Below, piece by piece: positions 54,119 to 62,854 of a stretch of 64,000 nt of DNA. Each line of letters opens with the position of its first letter. Position 1 is the stretch's first letter. The stretch comes from Olsenella_L sp051876355 (lineage in GTDB: Bacteria; Actinomycetota; Coriobacteriia; Coriobacteriales; Atopobiaceae): contig JBJEHU010000061.1 of the NCBI GenBank assembly GCA_051876355.1, positions 3,410 to 67,409 of the forward strand. The letters are read 5' to 3'. Both the position numbers and the translations under genes were made by a program. Below the pieces are notes generated by a model. It was not told the DNA's origin. It ran no database searches and was given only the letters and a program-made list of their open reading frames with translations.

Positions 54119-54862
54119 CTAGAGACCGCGCCAGAACTCCCATGCCTTGAGGCGGGTGTCGAGGTGCATCTGTCCCCATTCATGGGCAAGCATGACAAGA
54201 AGGCGGGCGGTGGGGACATCGACGGGAGCATCCCTGAGTTCCCTGAACGTTGCTGCCAGAAGCGCCCGCATCCAGGCAAAGTCGTTCTCCGAGAGCTCAT
54301 GGGCGCCTGCGACCTCGCGGGCACACGATGCGCAGAGCGCACCTCCTGCCGCAGCAGAGAAGAGCGTCGGATGCGGATCTCCGCAGGCGATGCAGCTCTC
54401 GAGCTCCGGCTTCCATCCCTCATGCGCAAGCACCTTGAACGCATATGCAGAAACCAGGACCATCTGGTGCGACACATCCGCTCCCTCGAGCGCAGCAAGC
54501 AGCGCCGAGAGGATCTTGTAGAGGAACGGGTCCGGCATGTCCTCGTAGGAGCTCTTCTCGGCAAGCTCTGCTGCAGCCGAAGCGGCACTCAGGCTGTCGA
54601 GGTCTTCGCGGAGCGGCGCATGGGCGCTCACAAGAGATGCCTCGGAGACGATAGCGAGTGGGCCACGCCCTTGGGAGAGCAGCAGATCGGACTCGCAGAG
54701 GATGTCGCAGCGGGAAGCGAAGCGCCCGCCGGGCTTCCTGGCCCCTTTCGCGACCGCACGCCTTTTCTGCCCGTCCTCGCCGATCATCGTGAGGATGAGG
54801 TCCTGCTCCTTGAGCTTTGTCGTATCGAGCACGATCGCCTTCGTATGGAGCGTGCGCCTCAC
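54119..54862 (-). CDS. recO: DNA repair protein RecO
   Basis: A 247-aa RecO with an N-terminal OB fold (LHTKAIVLDTTKLKEQDLIL) and a zinc site of four cysteines (CIACG ... CASC). RecO helps load RecA onto SSB-coated DNA. GTG 54862 lies two bases after the era stop; a longer frame would overlap era. It is the last gene of the dnaJ-to-recO operon. Confidence 0.92.
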   Translation of the reverse strand: MRRTLHTKAIVLDTTKLKEQDLILTMIGEDGQKRRAVAKGARKPGGRFASRCDILCESDLLLSQGRGPLAIVSEASLVSAHAPLREDLDSLSAASAAAELAEKSSYEDMPDPFLYKILSALLAALEGADVSHQMVLVSAYAFKVLAHEGWKPELESCIACGDPHPTLFSAAAGGALCASCAREVAGAHELSENDFAWMRALLAATFRELRDAPVDVPTARLLVMLAHEWGQMHLDTRLKAWEFWRGL

Positions 54863-54864
54863 AG

Positions 54865-55872
54865 CTACTCGTCCGCCTCGAGACCGAGCTCGCGGATCTC
54901 GTTCGCATCGCGGCGCCACTCGGGCTGGACGCGTACCTTGAGGTCGAGATAGGCCTTGGCACCGAAGAGCCGCTCGATGTCCTTTCTGGCGGCCGTGCCG
55001 ATCTTCTTGATCATGGAGCCGCGGCGTCCGATCAGAATGGCCTTCTGTCCTTCGCGCTCGACGAGGATCGTCGCCGTCACGGAGAGCTGGTCACGCTTCG
55101 GCCACGAGATGTCCTCGACCTTCACGGCGACGGAGTGCGGCACCTCCTGGCGGCAGGACAGGAGCACCTTCTCGCGGATGAACTCGCCGACGAGGTCTTC
55201 GTCGGTCATGTCGGTATCCATGCCCTCGGGGAACCAGCGGGGGCCAAGCGGCAAATGGGCGCTCACAAGATCGATGAAGGAATCGACATTGAAGCCTTCG
55301 CGGGCAGAGACGACAAGCGCATCGTCGAAGGGCGCAAGCGTACGCGCAGCGGCAAGCTGCGCTTCGACGGTCTCGGGCGTCGCCTTGTCTGCTTTCGTTA
55401 TGACCAGCAGCTTGAACGGTGCCTTCGAGGCAGCCACATGCTTTGCGACCCACTCGTCTCCCCTGCCGACCGGACGCGTCGCATCGATCAGGAATGCCAC
55501 GACATCGACATCGGCAAGCTCGGCGAGCGCAACCTTGTTGAGCTCCTTGCCGAGGGCATCCTTCGGCTTGTGGAGGCCCGGCGTGTCGACGACGACCAGC
55601 TGGCAGCCGGGACGCTCGATGACAGCACGCATGCGCTTCCTCGTCGTCTGGGCGACCGGCGATGTGATAGCGATCTTCTCGCCCATGCAGGCGTTGAGAA
55701 GCGTCGACTTGCCGACAGAAGGCCTGCCGACCAGGGCGACAAATCCGCTCCGGAAGTCCGGATCGTCCTCGTCGGCGTGCACAGGGGCCTGCGCTCCGCC
55801 GAACTTCTCCATCATCTCGCGCTCTTCCTCGTCGAGGTCAAGCTCGTCTTCATCCATCTCGTTCATGGGCAC
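54865..55872 (-). CDS. era: GTPase Era
   Basis: A 335-aa Era with G-domain motifs GRPSVGKST, DTPGLHKP and TKAD and a C-terminal KH domain (GRRGSMIKKIGTAARKDIE). It checks 16S rRNA 3' end maturation. An unusual strongly acidic N-terminal extension of about 40 residues (many Asp and Glu) precedes the G domain. It is adjacent to dgkA, ybeY and recO. Confidence 0.95.
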   Translation of the reverse strand: MPMNEMDEDELDLDEEEREMMEKFGGAQAPVHADEDDPDFRSGFVALVGRPSVGKSTLLNACMGEKIAITSPVAQTTRKRMRAVIERPGCQLVVVDTPGLHKPKDALGKELNKVALAELADVDVVAFLIDATRPVGRGDEWVAKHVAASKAPFKLLVITKADKATPETVEAQLAAARTLAPFDDALVVSAREGFNVDSFIDLVSAHLPLGPRWFPEGMDTDMTDEDLVGEFIREKVLLSCRQEVPHSVAVKVEDISWPKRDQLSVTATILVEREGQKAILIGRRGSMIKKIGTAARKDIERLFGAKAYLDLKVRVQPEWRRDANEIRELGLEADE

Positions 55873-55878
55873 CTTCTT

Positions 55879-56253
55879 CTAGGTCAGGAGGGCATTCAGG
55901 AATACGATCGCGCCGACGACGGCCACGATCACGGAGAGCACGTAGACCGCTGCAGCCGCGATATCCTTCGCATGTCCTGCAAGCGGATGGTATTCAGGCG
56001 ATACAAGGTCGACGACGGTCTCGATCGCCGTGTTCATGAGCTCGGCAGAGATGACACAGGCGCAGCACAGGAGCACGATTGCCCAGCTCAGAGGGTCGAG
56101 CCCGACGATGAAGCCGGCGACTATCACAACCGCGCCGGCAGCGAGCATGACCTTGATGTTGCGCTCGGTCCTGAGCGTGAAGCGGAATCCCTGTATCGCG
56201 AAGAGGAAGCTCCGGCGGAATGTCGGATGGTTTCCCTTCTGTCCGGGGATCAT
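55879..56253 (-). CDS. dgkA: diacylglycerol/undecaprenol kinase family protein
   Basis: A 124-aa membrane kinase of the DgkA family with three hydrophobic segments. The signature ELMNTAIETVVD and AKDIAAAAV provide the catalytic glutamates and aspartate. In Gram-positive bacteria these act as undecaprenol kinases in wall lipid recycling. Its start overlaps the ybeY stop by four bases. Confidence 0.93.
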   Translation of the reverse strand: MIPGQKGNHPTFRRSFLFAIQGFRFTLRTERNIKVMLAAGAVVIVAGFIVGLDPLSWAIVLLCCACVISAELMNTAIETVVDLVSPEYHPLAGHAKDIAAAAVYVLSVIVAVVGAIVFLNALLT

Positions 56254-56753
56254 GCATCCTCCCGATGCCTTGTGAGGATCACATGTCCCAGGTTCTCGTC
56301 CGTCGCGACCTTCTGCAGAAGCTCGTCCTCGCGGGCTTCCATGACCTCTGCCTCGTCGTCCTGTATATGGTCATAGCCGAGAAGATGAAGCATGCCATGC
56401 ACGAAGAGCAGCCTTGTCTCGTCTGCTGCTGTCGTGCCGAGCTCTTCTGCCTGGCGCTCGATGTAGGCAGGAGCGAGCACGATATCGCCGAGCTCGCAGG
56501 GCTCTCCCGGAGCGAGGTCGGGGTCGTCCGGACGCTCGCATTCGAGCGAGAGCACATCGGTCGCGCGGTCCTTGCCGCGCCATTCGAGATTGAGCTCGTG
56601 CATCCTGTCGTCGTCCACGATGGATACGGACACGAGGCAGGGACGCGTGACCCCTTCCTCGTCGAGCACGAGAGAGGCGATGCGCTCCATCTCGTCTTCC
56701 GCAATGGCGGCCTTCGTGCCTTCCTGTGCTTCGATATCGACCTCATGCTCCAT
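56250..56753 (-). CDS. ybeY: endoribonuclease YbeY, rRNA maturation factor
   Basis: A 167-aa YbeY with the zinc motif HGMLHLLGYDH. It takes part in 16S rRNA 3' end processing and 70S quality control. ATG 56753 lies inside the end of phoH (11-base overlap); a longer frame of 69 extra residues overlaps phoH further and is not credible. PhoH-YbeY-DgkA-Era is a widely conserved order. Confidence 0.94.
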   Translation of the reverse strand: MEHEVDIEAQEGTKAAIAEDEMERIASLVLDEEGVTRPCLVSVSIVDDDRMHELNLEWRGKDRATDVLSLECERPDDPDLAPGEPCELGDIVLAPAYIERQAEELGTTAADETRLLFVHGMLHLLGYDHIQDDEAEVMEAREDELLQKVATDENLGHVILTRHREDA

Positions 56754-57708
56754 GGGTATTGTCCTTCCTGGCTGCCTTGTCATAGGCGTCGATGATGCGT
56801 GCGACGAGCGAGTGCCTGACGACATCGGCACGTCCGAGATCGCAGAATGCGATGCCCGGTATGCCGGCAAGTATCTGGCGGGCCGATTCCATGCCGCTCG
56901 GGCCCTTGAGATCGCGCTGCGTGCTGTCGCCCGTGACGACGAAGCGCGAATGGAAGCCAAGACGCGTCAGGAACATCTTCATCTGGACAGGCGTCGTGTT
57001 CTGCGCCTCGTCGAGGATCACATAGGCAGACGAGAAGGTGCGCCCGCGCATGAACGCAAGCGGTGCCACTTCGATCGTGCCCTGTTCGACGAGGGAAAGC
57101 GTCGTCTCCTGGCCGATGAGGTCGAAGAGGGCATCGTAGAGCGGCCGCACATAGGGGTCAATCTTCTCCTCGAGCGTGCCGGGAAGATATCCGAGCGACT
57201 CTCCTGCCTCGACGACAGGTCGCGTGAGGACGATGCGCTCCACTTCATGCCGCCTCAGCGCGGCGACTGCAAGCGCGACGGCCAGATACGTCTTGCCGGT
57301 GCCGGCAGGGCCTGTCGCGAATGTGATCTCATGCGTGCGCACGGCCTCGACGTAGCGCTTCTGGCCTTCCGTCTTCGGCTTTACGGGCACGCCCTTCCAG
57401 CTCATGAGGACAGCATCGCGCTCGCGCAGCAGCGGCGCCCCCTTCTCGGCGGCAGCCGCAAGCGCCAGGTCCACATCGGTCTCGTTCGGAATCTCTCCCG
57501 ACTCGGCAAGCTGGATGAGCTGCGTAAATACTGCCGTGAGGTCGTGGATCTCCTCGGGGTCCCCCTCGATGGAGACGACATTGCCGCGCACCGTGATGAT
57601 GGCATCGGTTGCAGCCTCGATGCGCCGAAGAAGGCTGTCTGCAGGGCCCATGAGCAGCGCTGCATCGACAGAATCGGGTATGGTCAGACGGACGTGTGTG
57701 GGCTCCAT
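56743..57708 (-). CDS. phoH: PhoH-like ATPase
   Basis: A 321-aa PhoH family protein with Walker A GPAGTGKT and Walker B VILDEAQNTTP. An N-terminal domain resembling KH covers the first 100 residues. Its RNA-related function is unsettled, but it nearly always precedes ybeY as here. Confidence 0.93.
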   Translation of the reverse strand: MEPTHVRLTIPDSVDAALLMGPADSLLRRIEAATDAIITVRGNVVSIEGDPEEIHDLTAVFTQLIQLAESGEIPNETDVDLALAAAAEKGAPLLRERDAVLMSWKGVPVKPKTEGQKRYVEAVRTHEITFATGPAGTGKTYLAVALAVAALRRHEVERIVLTRPVVEAGESLGYLPGTLEEKIDPYVRPLYDALFDLIGQETTLSLVEQGTIEVAPLAFMRGRTFSSAYVILDEAQNTTPVQMKMFLTRLGFHSRFVVTGDSTQRDLKGPSGMESARQILAGIPGIAFCDLGRADVVRHSLVARIIDAYDKAARKDNTHGA

Positions 57709-57777
57709 GCTCCTCCTTGCTGGTTCACCTCAAAGCATAGCGCGTCTTCAGCCCGGAACAAAGCGCGAACCCTGCCC

Positions 57778-59043
57778 CTAGAGCCGCTCGGCCACGAGCT
57801 GGCCCTTCGCATCGGAAGAGACGATCCGCATCCGCTCGAGCGTGTCGACCGGATACGCGGGGTCGACCGCAGCCTCGAAGAGGCCTCCCGTGACGCCTCT
57901 GCCCTTTGCCTGCACGAGCACGAGCTCCTCTTCGCCGACAAGGCGCCTTGCCTCGCAGCTGCGCATCTCGGCGGCAAGCGCATGCATGCGCTTCGCGCGC
58001 TCTGCCATAACGTGGGGATCGACCTGGCCGGGTGCCTTGGCTGCCGGCGTGCCTGGACGCTTCGAATAGCGGAAGATATGCATCTTCGCGAACTGCATGC
58101 GCCGGCAGAACTCGAGCGATTCCTCGAACTCCTCGTCCGTCTCGCCCGGGAAGCCGACGATAAGATCGCAGCCGAGGGCAAGATGCGGAATCTTTGACTT
58201 TGCCTCTTTCACGGCATGCGCATAGAGCGCCGTATCGTACTTCCTGCCCATCCGCTTGAGCACGGCGTCCGAGCCGGACTGGAGGCAGATGTGCAGGAAC
58301 GGGGCGATCCGGTCGCTGTTCTTTGCCATCACGTCGATGAGGCGATCGTCCACATCGGGCGGCTCGATCGAAGAGAGGCGGATCCTGCCGACCGCCGTCT
58401 GCTTAAGAATCTCCTCGAGAAGCTCTGGCAGACGGAGCTGCCTTCCGTCTTCCTCGACATGGTACTGTCCGAGGTTGATGCCGGTGAGCACGACTTCCTT
58501 CGCACCCATGGCAAGCGTCTTCTCGACCTCGGAGATGACCTGCGCAAGCGGGACGGACCTGCCGGCACCGCGCGCCTTCCAGACGATGCAGAACGTGCAG
58601 CGGTTGTCGCAGCCATCCTGCACCTTGATGCCAGGACGGGTCCTGCCGGTCGGCGTCGTTGCATCCACGCCGCAGGGAAGCGGCTCTGGCGCCACGGCAG
58701 GAAGCTTTGCGAGCACTGCCTTCGGCACCTCGGCCTTCAGAGGCACGACCTCGATCGTATCGCCGAGGGATTCGAGCTCGTCCGCAAAGAGGCTTGCGGC
58801 ACAGCCTGTCGCCACGACATAGGGCCTCTTCGGAAGGTTCATCGTATGGCGGAGGGTGTGGCGGGTCTTTGCCTCTGCCTCGCCCGTGACGGCACAGGTG
58901 TTCACGACGACCGCATCGGCCTCGTCGGGGGTGCCGATGCGGCAGCCTGCCTCCTCGAGGGCAAGCGCAATCGTATCCGTCTCGACCCTGTTCACGCGGC
59001 AGCCCAGATTGATAAAGGCCACCACCGGATTCTTCTCAGCCAT
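57778..59043 (-). CDS. mtaB: tRNA t6A37 methylthiotransferase
   Basis: A 421-aa MtaB-type methylthiotransferase: UPF0004 domain (cysteines in NLGCRVN, NTCAVT, GCAAS), radical SAM motif GCDNRCTFCIVW and a C-terminal TRAM region. It makes ms2t6A37. It lies directly after dnaJ (no gap) and is the third methylthiotransferase in this window. Confidence 0.93.
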   Translation of the reverse strand: MAEKNPVVAFINLGCRVNRVETDTIALALEEAGCRIGTPDEADAVVVNTCAVTGEAEAKTRHTLRHTMNLPKRPYVVATGCAASLFADELESLGDTIEVVPLKAEVPKAVLAKLPAVAPEPLPCGVDATTPTGRTRPGIKVQDGCDNRCTFCIVWKARGAGRSVPLAQVISEVEKTLAMGAKEVVLTGINLGQYHVEEDGRQLRLPELLEEILKQTAVGRIRLSSIEPPDVDDRLIDVMAKNSDRIAPFLHICLQSGSDAVLKRMGRKYDTALYAHAVKEAKSKIPHLALGCDLIVGFPGETDEEFEESLEFCRRMQFAKMHIFRYSKRPGTPAAKAPGQVDPHVMAERAKRMHALAAEMRSCEARRLVGEEELVLVQAKGRGVTGGLFEAAVDPAYPVDTLERMRIVSSDAKGQLVAERL

Positions 59044-60225
59044 CTACCGCCTTCCGAACGGGTGCTTGCGGCGGCTTTCCTTTGCCTTGTGGCTCTCGTG
59101 CGCACGCTCCTTGGCGGATTCCTTCGCGCTCTTTGCCTGCCTGCGCTCGAGGATGTCCCTGAGCTCTTCCTCGTCCTCTTCGGTGAGGTCCTCAGGCACC
59201 GTGACACGCACGACGACCACAAGCGAACCGCGGGCCTGGCTTCCCTGGCGCGGCATGCCGTAGCGCGGGATGCGGATCTGCTGGCCATACTGGCAGCCGG
59301 CAGGAACCTCGACCTCGACCTTCTCGTCCGGCAGGATGCCGTCGATCTCCTTCGTGCAGCCGAGCATTGCAGAAATCGCGTCGACGTCCTCGGTGCAGTA
59401 GAGATCGTCGCCCTGGCGCTGGAAGCGCTCGTTGTCCTCGATATCGATGCTCACGACAAGGTTGCCGGAGGCCGCACCTCTGAGGCCCGCCTCGCCCTTG
59501 TCCTTGATCGTCACGGTCTGGCCCGCATGGATGCCGGCGGGAATCTCGACCTTCACGGTCTCATGCGAAGGCGTCCTGCCCTGTCCTGAGCACGTCTCGC
59601 ACGGATGGTCGATGACCTGGCCCGTGCCACCGCACTCGGGGCAGACCGTCGTCGACTGCATCTGTCCCAGAATCGTCCTCTGGACGGTCGTCACATGGCC
59701 TGTGCCATGGCACTTCGGGCAGTTTGTCGTATGGCCGCCCTCGGCAGCACCGGTGCCGCCGCAGTCGTCGCAGGGCGCAAGCCTTTCGTAGGAGATCGTC
59801 TTCGTGCAGCCCTTTGCTGCCTCTTCGAGCGTGATATGGAGCGTGATGCCCATGTCACGGCCACGCGAGCGCTGCTCGCGCCGTGCCTGTCCGCCACGGC
59901 CCTGGCCGCCGAAGAACGAGCTGAAGATATCGTCCATGCCAAAGCCATTGAAGATGTCCGACATGTCCACATAGTCGGAACCGAAGCCGGAAGGTCCGTC
60001 CGGCGTGCCATAGCGGTCGTAGTTCGCACGCTTCGTCTCGTCGGAAAGGACGGTATAGGCTTCGTTCACTTCCTTGAAGCGCGCCTCGGCGTCCGGCTCC
60101 TTGTTCACATCCGGGTGGAGCTCTCTCGCCTTCTTCAGGAACGCACGCTTGATGGTACGGGCATCGGCATCATGCTCGACCCCGAGAATCTCGTAGTAAT
60201 CCTTGTTCGAACTCACGCTCACCAT
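59044..60225 (-). CDS. dnaJ: molecular chaperone DnaJ
   Basis: A 393-aa class I DnaJ with an N-terminal J domain (LHPDVNK), Gly/Phe-rich linker, four CxxCxGxG zinc repeats and both C-terminal substrate domains. It delivers unfolded proteins to DnaK. GGGAG lies very near ATG 60225; in-frame GTGs at 60222 and 60216 are alternatives. The C-terminal tail is Lys/Glu/Arg-rich. Confidence 0.94.
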   Translation of the reverse strand: MVSVSSNKDYYEILGVEHDADARTIKRAFLKKARELHPDVNKEPDAEARFKEVNEAYTVLSDETKRANYDRYGTPDGPSGFGSDYVDMSDIFNGFGMDDIFSSFFGGQGRGGQARREQRSRGRDMGITLHITLEEAAKGCTKTISYERLAPCDDCGGTGAAEGGHTTNCPKCHGTGHVTTVQRTILGQMQSTTVCPECGGTGQVIDHPCETCSGQGRTPSHETVKVEIPAGIHAGQTVTIKDKGEAGLRGAASGNLVVSIDIEDNERFQRQGDDLYCTEDVDAISAMLGCTKEIDGILPDEKVEVEVPAGCQYGQQIRIPRYGMPRQGSQARGSLVVVVRVTVPEDLTEEDEEELRDILERRQAKSAKESAKERAHESHKAKESRRKHPFGRR

Positions 60226-60244
60226 ACTCCCACAGCACACAATG

Positions 60245-60266
60245 AGGGGGCGCTCAAGCGCCCCCT
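60245..60266. terminator. hairpin terminator between the two dnaJ genes
   Basis: A perfect 10-bp stem (60245-60254 with 60257-60266) with a two-base loop lies about 75 bases after the membrane-DnaJ stop. A longer imperfect hairpin (about 60279-60327) precedes it on the transcript. Confidence 0.6.
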
Positions 60267-60341
60267 TGATCTAACCATGCAAGGTGTACCCACCATGGAC
60301 GTGCCTCTTGCACGTGATGGGACACCAGCCAGACTGTTCTG

Positions 60342-61475
60342 TCAGTAATGCATCATCATGCGCGACCCATAGCCGGATGCACCGAGGCTTGCGGTGCACG
60401 AGACCATGGCCGTGATGAAGATAGCGATGAAGAGGCCCTGCACCGCGCCGTTCATCATCGCAGACCCCGCATGCTTCCACCAGGTCTTCCCATGCCCCGT
60501 GACGCCGCCAGACACCGCAAAGATGAGGCCAACGACCGCAAGCACGACGACGAAGATCCAAAGGCCCGAAAGCACGTCCATGAGGGCACCGAACACGAGG
60601 AACGGGATATCGAAGCCAAGCACCTGGAAGCCCATGGCCTGGCGCGGCGTCAGGCGCTCTGCCGGCACGCCGATGCGGCAGACGAAATCGCCCGATGCTT
60701 CGCCGTTCGTGCCGGCATTGCCCATGCCCTTGATGCGGACCTCGTCTCCGTCATGAGATCCTGCAGGGATATCGACGACAAGCTCAGATGCCGTGAGCAC
60801 GCGTCCCGATCCTCCGCAGTCCGGGCAGGGATCGGCGACGACCTTGCCCGTGCCTTCGCACTCCGGGCAGACCATGTCCATCACGCCGAAGCCGAAGAGG
60901 CTGCCGAGGTCGAGGTCGATGTGGCCCGTGCCATGGCAGGTCGGGCAGGTCTCGGGGTGCTCTGCTGCGACAGAGCCGGTGCCGTGGCAGTGGGTGCAGC
61001 TCGTATAGTGCTGGTAGGTGACGCCGCGCTTCGTGCCCTTTTTCGCCTGCTCGGGATCGAGATCGATATGGAACACAAAGTCTGCGCCTGCCTGCGGATT
61101 GAACGCCCGTGACTTCTTGCTCTGCGTGCGCCTGCCCGTATAGCCATAGCCCATGCCGCCGAACGGCCAGCCGCCCCAGCCGCCAAAGGGATCGGATCCG
61201 TACGGCGACCCATAGCCCTGCGTGCCAGGAGCTGCCCCCTGCGAGAACATGGAGCCTGACCTCATCGCGTCATAGCGCTTGCGCTTCTCCGGATCTGAGA
61301 GCACGGCATAGGCCTCGGAGACCTCCTTGAAGCGCTCTTCTGCATCGGGCGCCTTGTTCACATCGGGGTGGAGCTTTCTTGCCTTCTGCTGGAAGGCCTT
61401 CCTGATCTCGTCAGTCGAAGCATCCTTCGAGACCCCGAGGATTGCGTAGTAGTCCTTTTCGTTCATGGATGCCAT
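60342..61475 (-). CDS. membrane-anchored DnaJ-like protein
   Basis: A 377-aa protein with a J domain (HPD at 36-38), a Gly/Phe-rich linker (75-115), four zinc repeats (Cys160/163, 177/180, 203/206, 217/220) and the start of a C-terminal substrate domain. From residue 287 two hydrophobic stretches (287-322 and 337-362) replace the usual second substrate and dimerisation domains. A membrane location is therefore likely. ATG 61475 has GAGGAG nine bases upstream. It sits where several Gram-positive bacteria have hrcA. Confidence 0.85.
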   Translation of the reverse strand: MASMNEKDYYAILGVSKDASTDEIRKAFQQKARKLHPDVNKAPDAEERFKEVSEAYAVLSDPEKRKRYDAMRSGSMFSQGAAPGTQGYGSPYGSDPFGGWGGWPFGGMGYGYTGRRTQSKKSRAFNPQAGADFVFHIDLDPEQAKKGTKRGVTYQHYTSCTHCHGTGSVAAEHPETCPTCHGTGHIDLDLGSLFGFGVMDMVCPECEGTGKVVADPCPDCGGSGRVLTASELVVDIPAGSHDGDEVRIKGMGNAGTNGEASGDFVCRIGVPAERLTPRQAMGFQVLGFDIPFLVFGALMDVLSGLWIFVVVLAVVGLIFAVSGGVTGHGKTWWKHAGSAMMNGAVQGLFIAIFITAMVSCTASLGASGYGSRMMMHY

Positions 61476-61524
61476 ACAAAGGCTCCTCGCTCTGGGTAAT
61501 TCTGGTCCATTCGCATATGGCCTG

Positions 61525-61548
61525 ATTGTATCCATGAAGCTGCTTCAT
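61525..61548 (-). promoter_or_regulatory. putative promoter/operator of the membrane-DnaJ gene
   Basis: On the minus strand TACAAT (61525-61530) is a good -10. A perfect palindrome, ATGAAGC-T-GCTTCAT (61534-61548), lies three bases upstream of it. It is neither CIRCE nor HAIR, so an unidentified repressor is suspected. Confidence 0.5.
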
Positions 61549-61600
61549 ATGACACCAGAGCGCCAAGCTTTCAGACACTCTCTTGCATAAAACAGCTTCT

Positions 61601-62854
61601 CTACACTGCAAGCGTGCGCGTCGGCGCATCTCCCGCAAGGTCCCAGAAGAGCTCGAAGAGCTCGTTTCCGAGAAGCCAGCCACGCTCCGTCACGGCAAGG
61701 TCCTCTCCGAGAAGCCCCTCATCCTGCCCCTTCCCGATCGCTGACAGGAAGCCGTCGCCGATCTCTTCTCGTGCGGCGCTAACGAGGTCCTGGTCCATCG
61801 GCTCGGACATCCTGACGGCGAGCATGAGGTCCTCTGCAAGCGCCTGCCTCCTGTCGAGAAGCTCGAGCGAGAAATGGAGGCCAGCGAGCTCTCCTTCCGC
61901 ATAGGCACGGCGCGTGGAAGTGTTCCTGAGACGGATGCGGTATGCATCGCGGGGAAGCTCCGGCAGCTGGGGCAGGCAGGTGCGGGCCCGCTCATACGCC
62001 GCGCGTGACAGCATGCCCGAGGCACCGGTGCCGATGCCGAGATAGCTCTTTCCCGACCAGTAGGCCTTGTTGTGCCGGCACTGCCTGCCCGGCTTTGCAT
62101 AGCTTGCGACCTCGTAGCGCCTGAAGCCCTGGCTGCAGAGGATACGCTCCGCAATCTTCATGCGCGCGGCCTGGATATCGGGATCGTTCCAGGAAGGGAC
62201 ATCATCCGTCCCGAAGCGCTTCCCGAACGCCGTCCCTTCCTCGATCATGAGGGGATAGACGCTCACATGGCACACTCCCTGCACCAGCACGTCACGGACG
62301 CTCTTTGCGAAGATCTCGTCTGTCTCGTCCGGCAGGGCGCACATGAGGTCTGCCGAGACAGCAAGGCCTGAGGATGCAGCGCATCCGAGCGCTGCGAGTG
62401 CCTCGTCTGCCGTATGGATGCGTCCCAGAAGCGCAAGCTCATGGTCATCCGTTGACTGCACGCCGAGGGAGATGCGCGTGAGGCCGGCATCCTTGAGGGC
62501 GAAGAGGAGCCTCTCCGTCACCGAATCGGGGTTCGCTTCGCTCGTGAGCTCTGAGACCCCGAGCGATGAGAGCTTCTGCACGATAGGCACGAGGCGCTTC
62601 CCCAGATAGCTCGGCGTGCCGCCGCCGATATAGGCAGTCTCGGCACCGTCCGCAAGCCCCGCTTCCTCATAGCGTGCAAGCTCTTCGAGGACCGCTTTCG
62701 CATAGGCATCCATGAGGGGATCTTCTGCACGCGTTGCCCACGAGGCAAAGTCGCAGTAGGCACACTTCCTCGCGCAGAACGGGATGTGCACGTAGATGGC
62801 AGATGCTGCACCGCTGCTGGTACGCTCTTCCCAGGAGACACCCTGATCACGCAC
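61601..62854 (-). CDS. hemW: HemW-type radical SAM protein (heme chaperone)
   Basis: A 417-aa coproporphyrinogen-oxidase-like radical SAM protein. The motif HIPFCARKCAYCDF (CxxxCxxC) and GGGTPS are intact. HemW binds heme and passes it to apo-enzymes. The longest frame starts with GTG at 62884 but has no ribosome site; GTG 62854 has AGG eight bases upstream and is preferred. Either start overlaps the dusB end. Confidence 0.87.
   Translation of the reverse strand: MRDQGVSWEERTSSGAASAIYVHIPFCARKCAYCDFASWATRAEDPLMDAYAKAVLEELARYEEAGLADGAETAYIGGGTPSYLGKRLVPIVQKLSSLGVSELTSEANPDSVTERLLFALKDAGLTRISLGVQSTDDHELALLGRIHTADEALAALGCAASSGLAVSADLMCALPDETDEIFAKSVRDVLVQGVCHVSVYPLMIEEGTAFGKRFGTDDVPSWNDPDIQAARMKIAERILCSQGFRRYEVASYAKPGRQCRHNKAYWSGKSYLGIGTGASGMLSRAAYERARTCLPQLPELPRDAYRIRLRNTSTRRAYAEGELAGLHFSLELLDRRQALAEDLMLAVRMSEPMDQDLVSAAREEIGDGFLSAIGKGQDEGLLGEDLAVTERGWLLGNELFELFWDLAGDAPTRTLAV

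Noticed and set aside
61476..61600. Search for CIRCE or HAIR heat-shock elements before the dnaJ-like gene
   Set aside because: Neither the TTAGCACTC-N9-GAGTGCTAA nor the CTTGAGT-N7-ACTCAAG pattern is present. Only an unrelated palindrome was found.
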